DNA of 64,000 nt from Microbacterium sp. C5A9 (lineage in GTDB: Bacteria > Actinomycetota > Actinomycetes > Actinomycetales > Microbacteriaceae). The stretch is taken from positions 248,001 through 312,000 of the forward strand of contig NZ_JABXGD010000006.1 of the NCBI RefSeq assembly GCF_022627955.1, given 5' to 3'. Positions 47,036 to 55,234 of this stretch are shown in pieces. Below the pieces are notes generated by a model. It was not told where the DNA came from. It ran no database searches and was given only the letters and a program-made list of their open reading frames with translations. The first letter of the stretch is position 1. Each line of letters begins with the position of its first letter. A program made the translations under genes and the position numbers.

Positions 47036-47569
47036 GTGAAATCGCGCCTTGTCGCATCTGCCGCCATCAGCGCCCTCGTTCTTCTCGGCGCCACCGGCTG
47101 CACGTTCATCTCGCCGCAGTCGACGAAGATCGAGTACTCGGCATCCGACGGCGTCAACATCTCCGATTCCGACGGCCCTCTCGACGTGCGCAACGCGTTC
47201 ATCGTGGCGACGGAAGACGGCTCGGTCGGCAACTTCGTGGGCGCGGTCGTGAACCCGACCCTCGACAAGGCGACGCTCACGATCACGGTCGCAGGCCTCG
47301 AGCCGATCGAGGTTCCGGTGGCCGCGGGCAAGACGGTCAGCTTCGGCACCGCCGACGAAGAGCCGCTGCGCATCGACGACCTCGACACGAAGCCGGGCGC
47401 AACGGTCGAGATCCACTTCCAGTCGGGTGACGGCGCCGGCACCAAGGCCGACGTGCCGGTGCTCGACGGTACGCTCCCCTACTACGCGGACCTCGTCCCC
47501 TCCGAGCAGGAGGAGCCCACGCCCGAGCCCCTGCCCACAGATACGGCTGCACCGGCACCGGCCGAGTGA
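47036..47569 (+). CDS. Putative lipoprotein, unknown function
   Basis: 177 residues. Signal peptide with lipobox LGATGC (Cys22), then a beta-rich domain (SDGPLDVRNAFIVATEDGSVGNFVGAVVN..., VAAGKTVSFG) and a Pro/Glu tail. The repeats resemble copper-chaperone/DUF461-like or CARDB-type folds, but no family is claimed. It starts at GTG after AGGAGGA. Confidence 0.78.
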   Translation: MKSRLVASAAISALVLLGATGCTFISPQSTKIEYSASDGVNISDSDGPLDVRNAFIVATEDGSVGNFVGAVVNPTLDKATLTITVAGLEPIEVPVAAGKTVSFGTADEEPLRIDDLDTKPGATVEIHFQSGDGAGTKADVPVLDGTLPYYADLVPSEQEEPTPEPLPTDTAAPAPAE

Positions 47570-47611
47570 GACTCACGGTCTGCGCAGAACGCACGGACCG
47601 CACAGAACGCA

Positions 47612-47649
47612 GAGAGAGGCCGGCACCCCGCGGGGTGTCGGCCTCTCTC
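47612..47649. terminator. Terminator between lipoprotein gene and regX3
   Basis: Long inverted repeat GAGAGAGGCCG...CGGCCTCTCTC continuing through CACCCCG/CGGGGTG, with one G-T pair; convergent genes on both sides. Confidence 0.8.
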
Positions 47650-47675
47650 GCGTCTGCGGTCGAGGATGCCGCCGC

Positions 47676-48359
47676 TCAGCCCTCGAAGCGGTAGCCGAGG
47701 CCGCGTACGGTGACCAGCATCACCGGCTCCCCCGGGTTCTCCTCGATGCGGGAGCGGATGCGCTTGATGTGCACGTCGAGCGTCTTGGTGTCGCCGAAGT
47801 AGTCGCTGCCCCAGACGCGGTCGATCAACTGTCCTCGGGTGAGCACACGGCCCGAGTTGCGCATCAGCACCTCGAGCAGCTCGAACTCCTTGAGCGGCAT
47901 GTTGATCTGCTGGCCTGCGACCGAGACGGTGTGCCGGTCGATGTCGAGCGACACCCGGCCACCGTCGAGGACACGCTCGTCGAGTTCGCTCTCGGCCTGC
48001 ACCACGCGCCGGAGGACGGCGCGCATGCGCGCGAGCAGCTCGCGCGACGAATACGGCTTGGTGATGTAGTCGTCGGCTCCGAGCTCGAGTCCCACGACGA
48101 TGTCGACCTCGGAGTCCTTGGCCGTGAGCATGATGATCGGCACGGCCGAGGTCGAGCGGATCTGCCGGCACACCTCGGTACCGGGCATGCCGGGAAGCAT
48201 GAGGTCGAGCAGCACGATGTCGGCGCCGCGCTCGCGGAACGCCGTCAGTGCGCCAGGGCCGTCTTCGGCGATCTCGACCTCGAAGCCCTCGCGACGCAGC
48301 AGGTACGCCAGCGGGTCGGCGAGGTCGGGCTCGTCTTCGACGAGAAGGATGCGGGTCAT
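47676..48359 (-). CDS. regX3: Response regulator RegX3 (phosphate)
   Basis: 227 residues. Receiver with phosphoacceptor Asp in VLLDLMLPGMPG and Lys in TKPYSSREL; OmpR-type winged helix (MPLKEFELLEVLMRN, DYFGDTKTLDVHIKRIR). Identified as RegX3 by its pairing with a SenX3-type kinase and by phoU immediately beyond. It activates phosphate-starvation genes by binding direct repeats. ATG 48359 overlaps the senX3 stop. Confidence 0.93.
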   Translation of the reverse strand: MTRILLVEDEPDLADPLAYLLRREGFEVEIAEDGPGALTAFRERGADIVLLDLMLPGMPGTEVCRQIRSTSAVPIIMLTAKDSEVDIVVGLELGADDYITKPYSSRELLARMRAVLRRVVQAESELDERVLDGGRVSLDIDRHTVSVAGQQINMPLKEFELLEVLMRNSGRVLTRGQLIDRVWGSDYFGDTKTLDVHIKRIRSRIEENPGEPVMLVTVRGLGYRFEG

Positions 48360-49573
48360 GCGTTCTCTCCGTTTCGGACGCGAGCAGCGGCCTTCGCCGC
48401 TTTGCGCTCGCGCTTCTTCTTGCTCTTCTTGTCGTCCTCGATGCCCTCGGGAGCATCGATGCGGGGAAGTCTGATGGTGAAGGTCGATCCGCGCCCAGGA
48501 CGCGACCACAGGCTGACCTCGCCGCCGTGCCGCTGGGTCGCATGCTTGACGATCGAGAGGCCCAGACCGGTGCCGCCGGTGCGACGCGACCGGGCCTCGT
48601 CCGCGCGATAGAACCGCTCGAAGATCCGCTCGCGGTCGGCCTCGGAGATGCCGATGCCCTGATCGGAGACGGCCACCTCGACGACGCCCGCGTCGGCCTT
48701 CACACCGACCCCGACGCGGGACCCCCGCGGCGAGTAGACGATCGCGTTGGCGATGAGATTGCCGAAGGCCTCGATGAGGATCTGCGGATCACCGTGCACC
48801 CAGACGCCGCGGTCGCCGCCCCGCGCGAGCTCGACACCGGCGGAATCCGCCTGCACGACGTGCGCCTCGATCGATGAGGCGATGACCTCGTCGATCGACA
48901 CGGGCCTCGCGTCGGTCAGGGTGTCGTCGGCCTGCAGCCGCGACAGGCTCATGATGCGTCCGGTGAGCTGTCCGAGCCGAGTGGCCTCGGCGGAGATCCG
49001 CGTCGCGAAGTGCCGCACCTGGGCCGGGTCGTCTGCCGCCGACTCGATCGCCTCGGCGAGAAGGGTGACCGCACCCACGGGCGTCTTCAGCTCATGACTC
49101 GTGTTCGCCACGAAGTCGCGACGCATCTGGTCGAGCCGCTCCTGCTCGGTGACGTCTCGGATGATGAGCAGCGACATACGGGGGCTGATCGCACTCGCAC
49201 GTGCCGAGACGAGACGGGGGTCGAGGCTGAGCCCGCCGCGGGTGATGCGCAGCGATTCGGTGTGCGAGCCGCCCTCGCTGCGCACGCTCCGCAGCAGCTG
49301 ACGGAGCTCCGGGTTCTCGAGCGGAGCACCGACTCGGATGCCGAAGCGGGCCGCCGCCTTCGAGACGGCGAGCACCAGCCCCGACGCGTCGACGACGCAC
49401 GCCGCATCGTCCATGCTGCGAAGCACGGCGGTGACGCCGTCGGGAACGACGAGTGACGTCTCGTCGGCGATGCGGGCCCTCGCGCGGTACGCCCACACCA
49501 GGAGGAGTGAGAGTCCGACACCGATCACGAGGCCGACGGCCAGCGCGAGAAGCGCGGTCTGCGGCAGGGTCAT
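48356..49573 (-). CDS. senX3: Sensor kinase SenX3 (phosphate)
   Basis: 405 residues. One clear N-terminal helix (4-25), a PAS-like domain (50-150; DDAACVVDASGLVLAVSKAA), phosphoacceptor His in FVANTSHELKTPVGA, ATPase domain (FGNLIANAIVYSPRG, GIGISEADRERIFERFYRADEARSR, GTGLGLSIVKH) and a Lys-rich tail. It senses phosphate status through the Pst-PhoU complex. ATG 49573 is preferred over an in-frame GTG at 49597. Divergent from phoU. Confidence 0.93.
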   Translation of the reverse strand: MTLPQTALLALAVGLVIGVGLSLLLVWAYRARARIADETSLVVPDGVTAVLRSMDDAACVVDASGLVLAVSKAAARFGIRVGAPLENPELRQLLRSVRSEGGSHTESLRITRGGLSLDPRLVSARASAISPRMSLLIIRDVTEQERLDQMRRDFVANTSHELKTPVGAVTLLAEAIESAADDPAQVRHFATRISAEATRLGQLTGRIMSLSRLQADDTLTDARPVSIDEVIASSIEAHVVQADSAGVELARGGDRGVWVHGDPQILIEAFGNLIANAIVYSPRGSRVGVGVKADAGVVEVAVSDQGIGISEADRERIFERFYRADEARSRRTGGTGLGLSIVKHATQRHGGEVSLWSRPGRGSTFTIRLPRIDAPEGIEDDKKSKKKRERKAAKAAARVRNGENA

Positions 49574-49656
49574 GTCTCCAGAGTAGAGTGCGTTCACCTG
49601 CCGATCGGCGCGTTAACCGGCCGCGAGACCAGAGCGAGAAGTACTATTCACGTGCT

Positions 49657-49689
49657 GGGCACCGTTCGTTAACCTTCGGGGCAGACAAT
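49657..49689 (+). promoter_or_regulatory. phoU promoter with PHO box
   Basis: Two 11-nt direct-repeat units, GGGCACC-GTTC (49657-49667) and GTTAACC-TTCG (49668-49678), followed 5 nt later by a -10 hexamer GACAAT (49684-49689). Pattern of RegX3/PhoP-type sites. Isolated GTTCACC (49592) and GTTAACC (49612) also lie in the gap. Confidence 0.6.
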
Positions 49690-49790
49690 CGCTTCGGGCC
49701 TGTGCGGGAGCGCGGACTCCTCTCGCGCGGACGACCCAGCCGTCTCGCGCTGACACACAGCCGAGACCCGAATGAAAGGTTGCGCCCACC

Positions 49791-50489
49791 ATGCGCGAAG
49801 TCTTCCACCAGTCCCTCGAGGACCTGCAGTCGCGCCTCGTCGAGATCGCAGACCTCGTCACGGTCTCGATCGACAAGGCCACCCGTGCGTTCGCCACGAG
49901 CGACGTCGCCCTCGCCGAAGAGGTCATCGCCGATGACGCGAAGATCGACGAGCTCGCGGTCACTCTCGACGAGCAGGCCATCGAGATCCTCGCCCGCCAG
50001 CAGCCCGTCGCCCGCGACCTGCGCATCGTCGTCTTCGCGCTGCGCGTGAGCGCGTCGCTCGAGCGCATGGGAGACATGTCCGAGCACATCGCCCAGCTGG
50101 CTCGCCTGCGCTTCCCCGAGCGCGCGATCCCGAAGGGCCTCAAGGGCACGTTCACCAAGATGGGTGAACTCGACGTCGAGATCTCCCGCACCCTGAGCGA
50201 GCTGCTCCGCACACAGGACCTGCGTCTCGCCGACACGATCCGCAACACCGACGACGACATCGACGAACTGCACGCCAGCGTGTTCGAGAAGGTGCTCAGC
50301 GACAACTGGAAGGGTGAGGCCACGGCCACGGTCGACGCCACGCTCGCCAGCCGCTACCACGAGCGGTTCGCCGACCATGCGGTCGCCGTCGCCAAGAAGG
50401 TCGTCTATCTCGCCACCGGCGACTGGCACGTCGACGAAGAGGACTTCCTGACGGCCGCCGAGCAGCAGCGCGAGTTCGGACACGCCTGA
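49791..50489 (+). CDS. phoU: Phosphate-signalling protein PhoU (PhoY)
   Basis: 232 residues, two PhoU three-helix bundles with metal-binding motifs (EEVIADDAKIDELAV and RLADTIRNTDDDIDELH). It links the Pst transporter to SenX3 and represses the Pho response at high phosphate. Divergent from senX3, with a candidate PHO box upstream. Confidence 0.95.
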   Translation: MREVFHQSLEDLQSRLVEIADLVTVSIDKATRAFATSDVALAEEVIADDAKIDELAVTLDEQAIEILARQQPVARDLRIVVFALRVSASLERMGDMSEHIAQLARLRFPERAIPKGLKGTFTKMGELDVEISRTLSELLRTQDLRLADTIRNTDDDIDELHASVFEKVLSDNWKGEATATVDATLASRYHERFADHAVAVAKKVVYLATGDWHVDEEDFLTAAEQQREFGHA

Positions 50490-50504
50490 GACGCGTCACA
50501 GTGC

Positions 50505-50543
50505 GACGAAGGGGCGGATGCCGTCAGCATCCGCCCCTTCGTC
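50505..50543. terminator. Bidirectional terminator, phoU / gpmA
   Basis: 17-bp perfect stem GACGAAGGGGCGGATGC with its complement around loop CGTCA, between convergent genes. Confidence 0.85.
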
Positions 50544-50550
50544 GTACGTG

Positions 50551-51300
50551 CTACTTCTTGCCCTGCGCGGCGACCGCTGCAGCGCCGGCCGCGGCGGCCT
50601 CGGGGTCGAGGTATCGGCCGGGCCCCGTGGGGACGTTGTTCTCATCGAGCTCGTAGACGAGCGGGATGCCGGTGGGGATGTTGAGCTCGGCGATGTCCTC
50701 GTCGCTGATGCCCTCGAGGTGCTTCACGAGTCCGCGCAGCGAGTTGCCGTGGGCCGTGACGAGAACCGTCTTACCGGCCTCGAGGTCGGGGACGATCGCG
50801 CTCTCCCAGTACGGGAGCAGTCGGTCGATGACGAGCTTGAGCGACTCGGTACGCGGCACCTCGCCGTCGATGCCCGCGTAGCGCGGGTCGTGGACCTGGC
50901 TGAACTCGCTGTCGTCGTCGAGCACGGGCGGCGGCACGTCGAACGAGCGGCGCCACAGCTGGAACTGCTCGGGACCGAACTCCTCGAGCGTCTGCGCCTT
51001 GTCCTTGCCCTGGAGCGCGCCGTAGTGCCGCTCGTTGAGACGCCACGAGCGGGTCACGGGGATCCACAGCCGGTCCGCGGCGTCGAGAGCGATGTTCGCG
51101 GTCTGGATCGCGCGGCTCAGCAGCGAGGTGTGCAGGACGTCGGGGAGGATGCCGGCCTCGGCCAGCAGCTCGCCACCGCGACGGGCCTCGGTGCGGCCTT
51201 GCTCGTTGAGGCGGACGTCCACCCAGCCGGTGAAGAGGTTCAGTTCGTTCCACTCGCTCCGGCCGTGACGGAGCAGGATCAGGGTGCGCTTCGCAGTCAT
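50551..51300 (-). CDS. gpmA: 2,3-bisphosphoglycerate-dependent phosphoglycerate mutase
   Basis: 249 residues. Phosphohistidine motif [10 protein letters not shown] (His12), ERHYGALQG, and [17 protein letters not shown]. Interconverts 3- and 2-phosphoglycerate in glycolysis. Its placement beside phoU recurs in actinobacteria. Confidence 0.95.
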   Translation of the reverse strand: MTAKRTLILLRHGRSEWNELNLFTGWVDVRLNEQGRTEARRGGELLAEAGILPDVLHTSLLSRAIQTANIALDAADRLWIPVTRSWRLNERHYGALQGKDKAQTLEEFGPEQFQLWRRSFDVPPPVLDDDSEFSQVHDPRYAGIDGEVPRTESLKLVIDRLLPYWESAIVPDLEAGKTVLVTAHGNSLRGLVKHLEGISDEDIAELNIPTGIPLVYELDENNVPTGPGRYLDPEAAAAGAAAVAAQGKK

Positions 51301-51360
51301 GGGCCCAGTTTATCGGCGCTGGTCGACGCGTCCACGCCCGCACCCTGGGAGGATTGACGC

Positions 51361-52185
51361 ATGGCGTCATCTCCTCTCGGTCGGCCGACCCGCGGCACCA
51401 CCGGGACGAACCGGCTTCGCCGCAACGATCGGTGGATCGCCGCCAGTCCCGCGTTCCGGCGCGCGGCGGATCCGCTCGTGATCGATCTCGGCTACGGCGC
51501 GAGCGGGGTCACGGCGTTCGAGCTCTCGACCCGCCTGCAGCGCGTCCGTCAGGACGCCGAGGTGCTGGGGCTCGAGCTCGACCCGGCGCGCGTGGCCACC
51601 GCGAACGATCAGCTGCTCGCGGTGCGCGCGGGACTCACCCCGTTCGACCCCGATCTGCGAGTGGCGTTCGCGCGCGGTGGGTTCGAGGTGCCGCTCCCCA
51701 CGGGCCGCCGCCCCGCGGTCATCCGCGCCATGAACGTGCTGCGGCAGTACGACGAGGCCGACGTGGCGAGCGCATGGCGCACGACGGCGGCGCGCCTGGC
51801 TCCGGGCGGCCTGCTGATCGAGGGCACGTGTGACGAGATCGGGCGCGTGGCGAGCTGGATCGACGTCGACCACCACGCGACACCCCTGCGATTCACGATC
51901 TCCCTCCGTCTTGCCGAACTGGAGCATCCGAGCATCGTCGCCGAGCGCCTTCCGAAGGCGCTCATCCACCGCAACGTCCCGGGCGAGCGGGTGCACGCGC
52001 TGCTCGTCGATCTCGACCGGGAATGGGACCGGGCCGCCGCGCTGTCGACGTTCGGCGCGACCCAGCGCTTCCTCGCGGCGGTCGGCGCCCTCCGCGATCA
52101 GGGGTGGCCGGTGTCGGGAGGGAAGTCCCGGTGGCGACTGGGTGAGCTCACTCTGCCCTGGGCGGCGGTGGCACCGCTGCCGTGA
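51361..52185 (+). CDS. SAM-dependent methyltransferase-like protein
   Basis: 274 residues. Motif I is VIDLGYGASGVTAFEL, motif II-like LGLELDPARVATAND, then RAMNVLRQYDEADV and LAPGGLLIEGTCDE. Class I fold; substrate unknown. Conserved near phoU/gpm in related actinobacteria. It starts at ATG 51361, after GGGAGGA. Confidence 0.82.
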   Translation: MASSPLGRPTRGTTGTNRLRRNDRWIAASPAFRRAADPLVIDLGYGASGVTAFELSTRLQRVRQDAEVLGLELDPARVATANDQLLAVRAGLTPFDPDLRVAFARGGFEVPLPTGRRPAVIRAMNVLRQYDEADVASAWRTTAARLAPGGLLIEGTCDEIGRVASWIDVDHHATPLRFTISLRLAELEHPSIVAERLPKALIHRNVPGERVHALLVDLDREWDRAAALSTFGATQRFLAAVGALRDQGWPVSGGKSRWRLGELTLPWAAVAPLP

Positions 52186-52233
52186 CCGCGTTCCGTGCCT
52201 CTCGCGAGGGGCACTCTCGCGAGGAGCGGAGGG

Positions 52234-53355
52234 TCAGACCGTGTGGCGGGGATCCGGCGCGCTCGGCCGTCGCGACAGCCGGGTGAGGCGAGGGATGTCG
52301 GCCGTGGCACCGGCATCGGCCGGGACGATGACCTGCTGCGTCGCGGCGATGTCCACGCCCTCGGTCCGGACGACGAGGTCGCCCACGGGCGTGCGGCGCG
52401 AGAGGATCGCGAGCGCGATCGGTCCGTCCTCGTGATGCCGCGCGACGGAGGTGATGCTCCCGACCTCGTCGTCTCCGGCGAAGACCGGATCACCGGCGGC
52501 GGGCAGCACATCGTCGCTGCCGTCGAGGTGCAGGGCGGCCAGGCGACGCGGCGGATGGCCGAGGTTGTGCACCTTCGCCACGGTCTCCTGACCGCGGTAG
52601 CAGCCCTTGTTCAGATGCACCGCGGTGCGGATCCAGTCGGACTCGTGCGGCAGCGAGCGCTCGTCGACCTCGGCCGACCAGCGCGGACGCCAGGCCGCGA
52701 CACGCAGCGCCTCGGCCGCGAGGAGGCCCGCCACGTCGTCGGCCGACAGGGTCGCCGCGAGAGCATCCGCCGCCTCTCGCGGAACGACGGCGATACGCCA
52801 GGCGAGTGCCGCCCCGGGATGGTCGATGACCTCTGCGTACTGATGACCGCCCGCGCTCACGTGCTGCCACGGGTCGGACCAGACGATCGGATCTCCGGCA
52901 GGGACCGAAGCCGCGGCGCGCGCGCGGTCGGCCGCGGCTCCGCCGTCGACGAATCCGAGCAGCGCGAGATCGGGGCGGACCTCGACGGTCGCCTGCGTGC
53001 GGAACTTCATGCGCAGCAGCCAGGTCGCGAGGGCCTCGGCGTCGCCGGCATCGGCGATCAGCCAGGTCGACGACCCGTCGTCGACGACGCCCGCCGCATG
53101 CTCCACGCGCCCCTGCGGGTCGAGCACGAGCAGCTCGGTGCTGTCGCCCGCACCGAGACGTCCGAGAGCCTGCGAGGTGATGGAGTCGAGCCAGCCCAGG
53201 CGCTCGGGACCCGCGACCTCGATCACGGTCCGGTCGTCGAGCGGCACGAGCGCCGCACCGGCTGCGAGACGACGCTGCTCCCGGAACACGTCACCGAAGT
53301 GGGCGATGCCGAGGTCGCCCGAGACGGCACCGGCGATGTCGGTGAAACCGCTCAT
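52234..53355 (-). CDS. ygfZ: Folate-binding YgfZ/GcvT-like protein
   Basis: 373 residues. GcvT-type folate domain (VIEVAGPERLGWLDSITSQAL), the signature KGCYRGQE (residues 250-257) and a C-terminal barrel (GSITSVARHHEDGPIALAILSR). The family supports Fe-S enzyme maintenance with tetrahydrofolate. ATG 53355 lies 2 nt before the upstream nitrobindin gene's stop, so the two are translated together. Confidence 0.9.
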   Translation of the reverse strand: MSGFTDIAGAVSGDLGIAHFGDVFREQRRLAAGAALVPLDDRTVIEVAGPERLGWLDSITSQALGRLGAGDSTELLVLDPQGRVEHAAGVVDDGSSTWLIADAGDAEALATWLLRMKFRTQATVEVRPDLALLGFVDGGAAADRARAAASVPAGDPIVWSDPWQHVSAGGHQYAEVIDHPGAALAWRIAVVPREAADALAATLSADDVAGLLAAEALRVAAWRPRWSAEVDERSLPHESDWIRTAVHLNKGCYRGQETVAKVHNLGHPPRRLAALHLDGSDDVLPAAGDPVFAGDDEVGSITSVARHHEDGPIALAILSRRTPVGDLVVRTEGVDIAATQQVIVPADAGATADIPRLTRLSRRPSAPDPRHTV

Positions 53356-53356
53356 G

Positions 53357-53962
53357 TCAGACCTTGGCCAGGCGTGCCGACGCGTGCGAGCGCAGCGGAG
53401 TGCCGAGGGCCGCGATGTCCCACGCCCAGAGCAGGTGACCGTCGACGAGGCCGTACAGGCGCGTGGCGCTGCCGTACTCCTTCGCACCGGCGCCGCGCAC
53501 GACCGCGTCGGTGGCGATATCGACACGCGGACCGTTGATCTCGCCGAGGTACAGCTCGAGCATCCCGTCGGAGTGCGCGATCGAGACCTCGATCGGGAAG
53601 CCTCCGGATGCCGCACGCAGCGCCTCGACGTCGTCGACGCTGCGCTCGACGGTGTCTCCGAGCGGCGGCAGGAGTCCCGGCCCCGAGTCGGCGTCGGTCG
53701 CCGGACGGGTCAGGCGCCAGTATCCGGTCTCGGCGACGAGCTGCACGGAGGTGGAGCCGTCGTCACCCGTGAACGTCGCGGTGGCCGAGTAGTTGAGGAA
53801 CGGCCCGCCGTCATGGCTGAAGCTCACGCGATGTGCGAACTCACCGCGCAGCTGCGTGCCGTCGACCGGGTAGTCGATGACTCCGGTGCCCTCCCACACG
53901 CCGATCAGCCACGAGAGGGGAACGAGATCGGCGGGAAGGTCGGTGGGGAGGTCGATCACCAC
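53357..53962 (-). CDS. Nitrobindin-family heme-binding protein (DUF1794)
   Basis: About 201 residues, FABP-like beta barrel. The nitrobindin signature GVWEGTG is near residue 25, followed by HRVSFSHDGGPFLNYSATAT and a C-terminal DGHLLWAWDIAALGTPLRSHASARL. Nitrobindins bind ferric heme and can scavenge reactive nitrogen species. Start is GTG 53962 or 53959, both just after the 37-residue membrane protein gene. Downstream neighbour ygfZ is also linked to cofactor chemistry. Confidence 0.88.
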   Translation of the reverse strand: MVIDLPTDLPADLVPLSWLIGVWEGTGVIDYPVDGTQLRGEFAHRVSFSHDGGPFLNYSATATFTGDDGSTSVQLVAETGYWRLTRPATDADSGPGLLPPLGDTVERSVDDVEALRAASGGFPIEVSIAHSDGMLELYLGEINGPRVDIATDAVVRGAGAKEYGSATRLYGLVDGHLLWAWDIAALGTPLRSHASARLAKV

Positions 53963-53966
53963 GAGC

Positions 53967-54080
53967 TCAGCGCTGGCCGCGGAAGAGGTTGCGCAGCACC
54001 ACGACCGAGACGAAGACGATCGCGAGGCTCGCAAGCCCCAGGAGGCCGATGAAGAAGAATTCGAGCGCCATGAGGTCCAT
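53967..54080 (-). CDS. 37-residue membrane peptide
   Basis: Starts MDLMALEFFFIGLLGLASL and ends with the basic LRNLFRGQR. Nearly the whole chain is one hydrophobic helix with a positive C-terminus. GGTGGAGG precedes it; an internal ATG at 54071 is an alternative start. The stop is 4 nt before the nitrobindin GTG, so it leads a three-gene unit with nitrobindin and ygfZ. Function unknown. Confidence 0.55.
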   Translation of the reverse strand: MDLMALEFFFIGLLGLASLAIVFVSVVVLRNLFRGQR

Positions 54081-54143
54081 GACCTCCACCCTACCCTCCG
54101 CGCACGCGAGTGTCTCGTCTCGCGATGAGGAGATCGCGCCGGG

Positions 54144-54431
54144 TCAGGAGGCGAGTGCCGCGAGGCCGAAACCCACGGAGATCATGCCCATGAGAAGCAG
54201 CGCGCCGATGGCGCTCCCCCCGACGCGGAGGATGAACCCCTGGGTGCGTCCGTGCCAGAGCTGCACCGCGAAGGAGAGCAGCACGACGCCGCCGAACGCG
54301 ACCAGCAGCCACTGCACGCGGTAGACCTCGGGCACGAAGATCCCGATGGCGATCGAGGCGACGAGCGCGACCGCCCAGACGGCGAGCACGCCGACGAGCG
54401 CGTTACGCGGTGCGAGCGCAGGTTCCGACAT
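54144..54431 (-). CDS. Small membrane protein, three helices
   Basis: 95 residues, helices at about 12-34, 40-58 and 68-92 (LVGVLAVWAVALVASIAIG, WLLVAFGGVVLLSFAVQLW, AIGALLLMGMISVGFGLAA). No family recognised. ATG 54431 follows CACAAT at leaderless spacing. Divergent from glnR. Confidence 0.7.
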   Translation of the reverse strand: MSEPALAPRNALVGVLAVWAVALVASIAIGIFVPEVYRVQWLLVAFGGVVLLSFAVQLWHGRTQGFILRVGGSAIGALLLMGMISVGFGLAALAS

Positions 54432-54505
54432 GACTCCATTGTGACCCATCGGCGCCCGGTATCATTGCGGCACGGCGATACTTCAGCCGTCCGGAAGGAG
54501 TGCGT

Positions 54506-55189
54506 GTGGCCCAGGTCCTGGTCTTGACCAACGCTCCGGTCTCGGAGCAGGTCCTGCCCGCCATGGAGCTTCTCAGCCACCGCGTGCGACAGATACCCGC
54601 CGAGCCGGCCCAACTCGTCAGCGCGCCCGATTACGACATCGTGATCGTCGACGGACGCCATGACCTCGTCGGCGCGAAGTCGCTCTGCCGCCTCCTGCGG
54701 GCGGCCGGGCAGGAGGCTCCGCTGCTCCTCGTCGTCACGGAGGGCGGCATGAGCGCCCTCTCCGGCGACTGGGGCATCGACGACGTGCTGCTCACGACCG
54801 CGGGTCCGGCGGAGGCCGATGCGCGCGTGCGACTCGCTCTCGCGCGCCGCGAGGAGACCGCCGAGCCGTCCCGCGTGCAGGCGTCGGGCGTCGTGATCGA
54901 CGAGCAGTCGTACTCGGCGAAGCTGCGTGGCCGCCCGCTCGACCTGACCTACAAGGAGTTCCAGCTCCTGCACTTCCTGGCGACGCATCCGTCGCGCGTC
55001 TTCACCCGGGAGCAGCTGCTCAGCGAGGTGTGGGGATACGACTACTTCGGCGGCACACGGACGGTCGACGTGCACGTGCGTCGTCTGCGCGCGAAGCTCG
55101 GAGACCAGGAGCAGATCATCGGCACCGTGCGCAACGTCGGGTACCGGTTCAACGTGCACGAGGACGAGAGCGTCCCCGCCGCGCGGTGA
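54506..55189 (+). CDS. glnR: GlnR-type nitrogen regulator (OmpR family)
   Basis: 227 residues. An atypical receiver ([20 protein letters not shown], Asp49 in [16 protein letters not shown]) keeps the Asp but lacks other residues needed for normal phosphorylation; a winged helix follows ([52 protein letters not shown]). Sequence and context match actinobacterial GlnR, the global nitrogen-assimilation regulator. GTG 54506 is preferred because AAGGAG is properly spaced for it. Confidence 0.88.
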   Translation: MAQVLVLTNAPVSEQVLPAMELLSHRVRQIPAEPAQLVSAPDYDIVIVDGRHDLVGAKSLCRLLRAAGQEAPLLLVVTEGGMSALSGDWGIDDVLLTTAGPAEADARVRLALARREETAEPSRVQASGVVIDEQSYSAKLRGRPLDLTYKEFQLLHFLATHPSRVFTREQLLSEVWGYDYFGGTRTVDVHVRRLRAKLGDQEQIIGTVRNVGYRFNVHEDESVPAAR

Positions 55190-55201
55190 CGCGGCGACGC
55201 C

Positions 55202-55234
55202 GTTCACACGCGCGTCACCTCTCGGTGCTTAGAT
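55202..55234 (+). promoter_or_regulatory. ppk promoter with PHO box
   Basis: Two 11-nt units, GTTCACA-CGCG (55202-55212) and CGTCACC-TCTC (55213-55223), then TTAGAT (55229-55234) 5 nt later as -10. It implies phosphate-starvation control and a leaderless start at the ATG at 55242. Confidence 0.55.
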
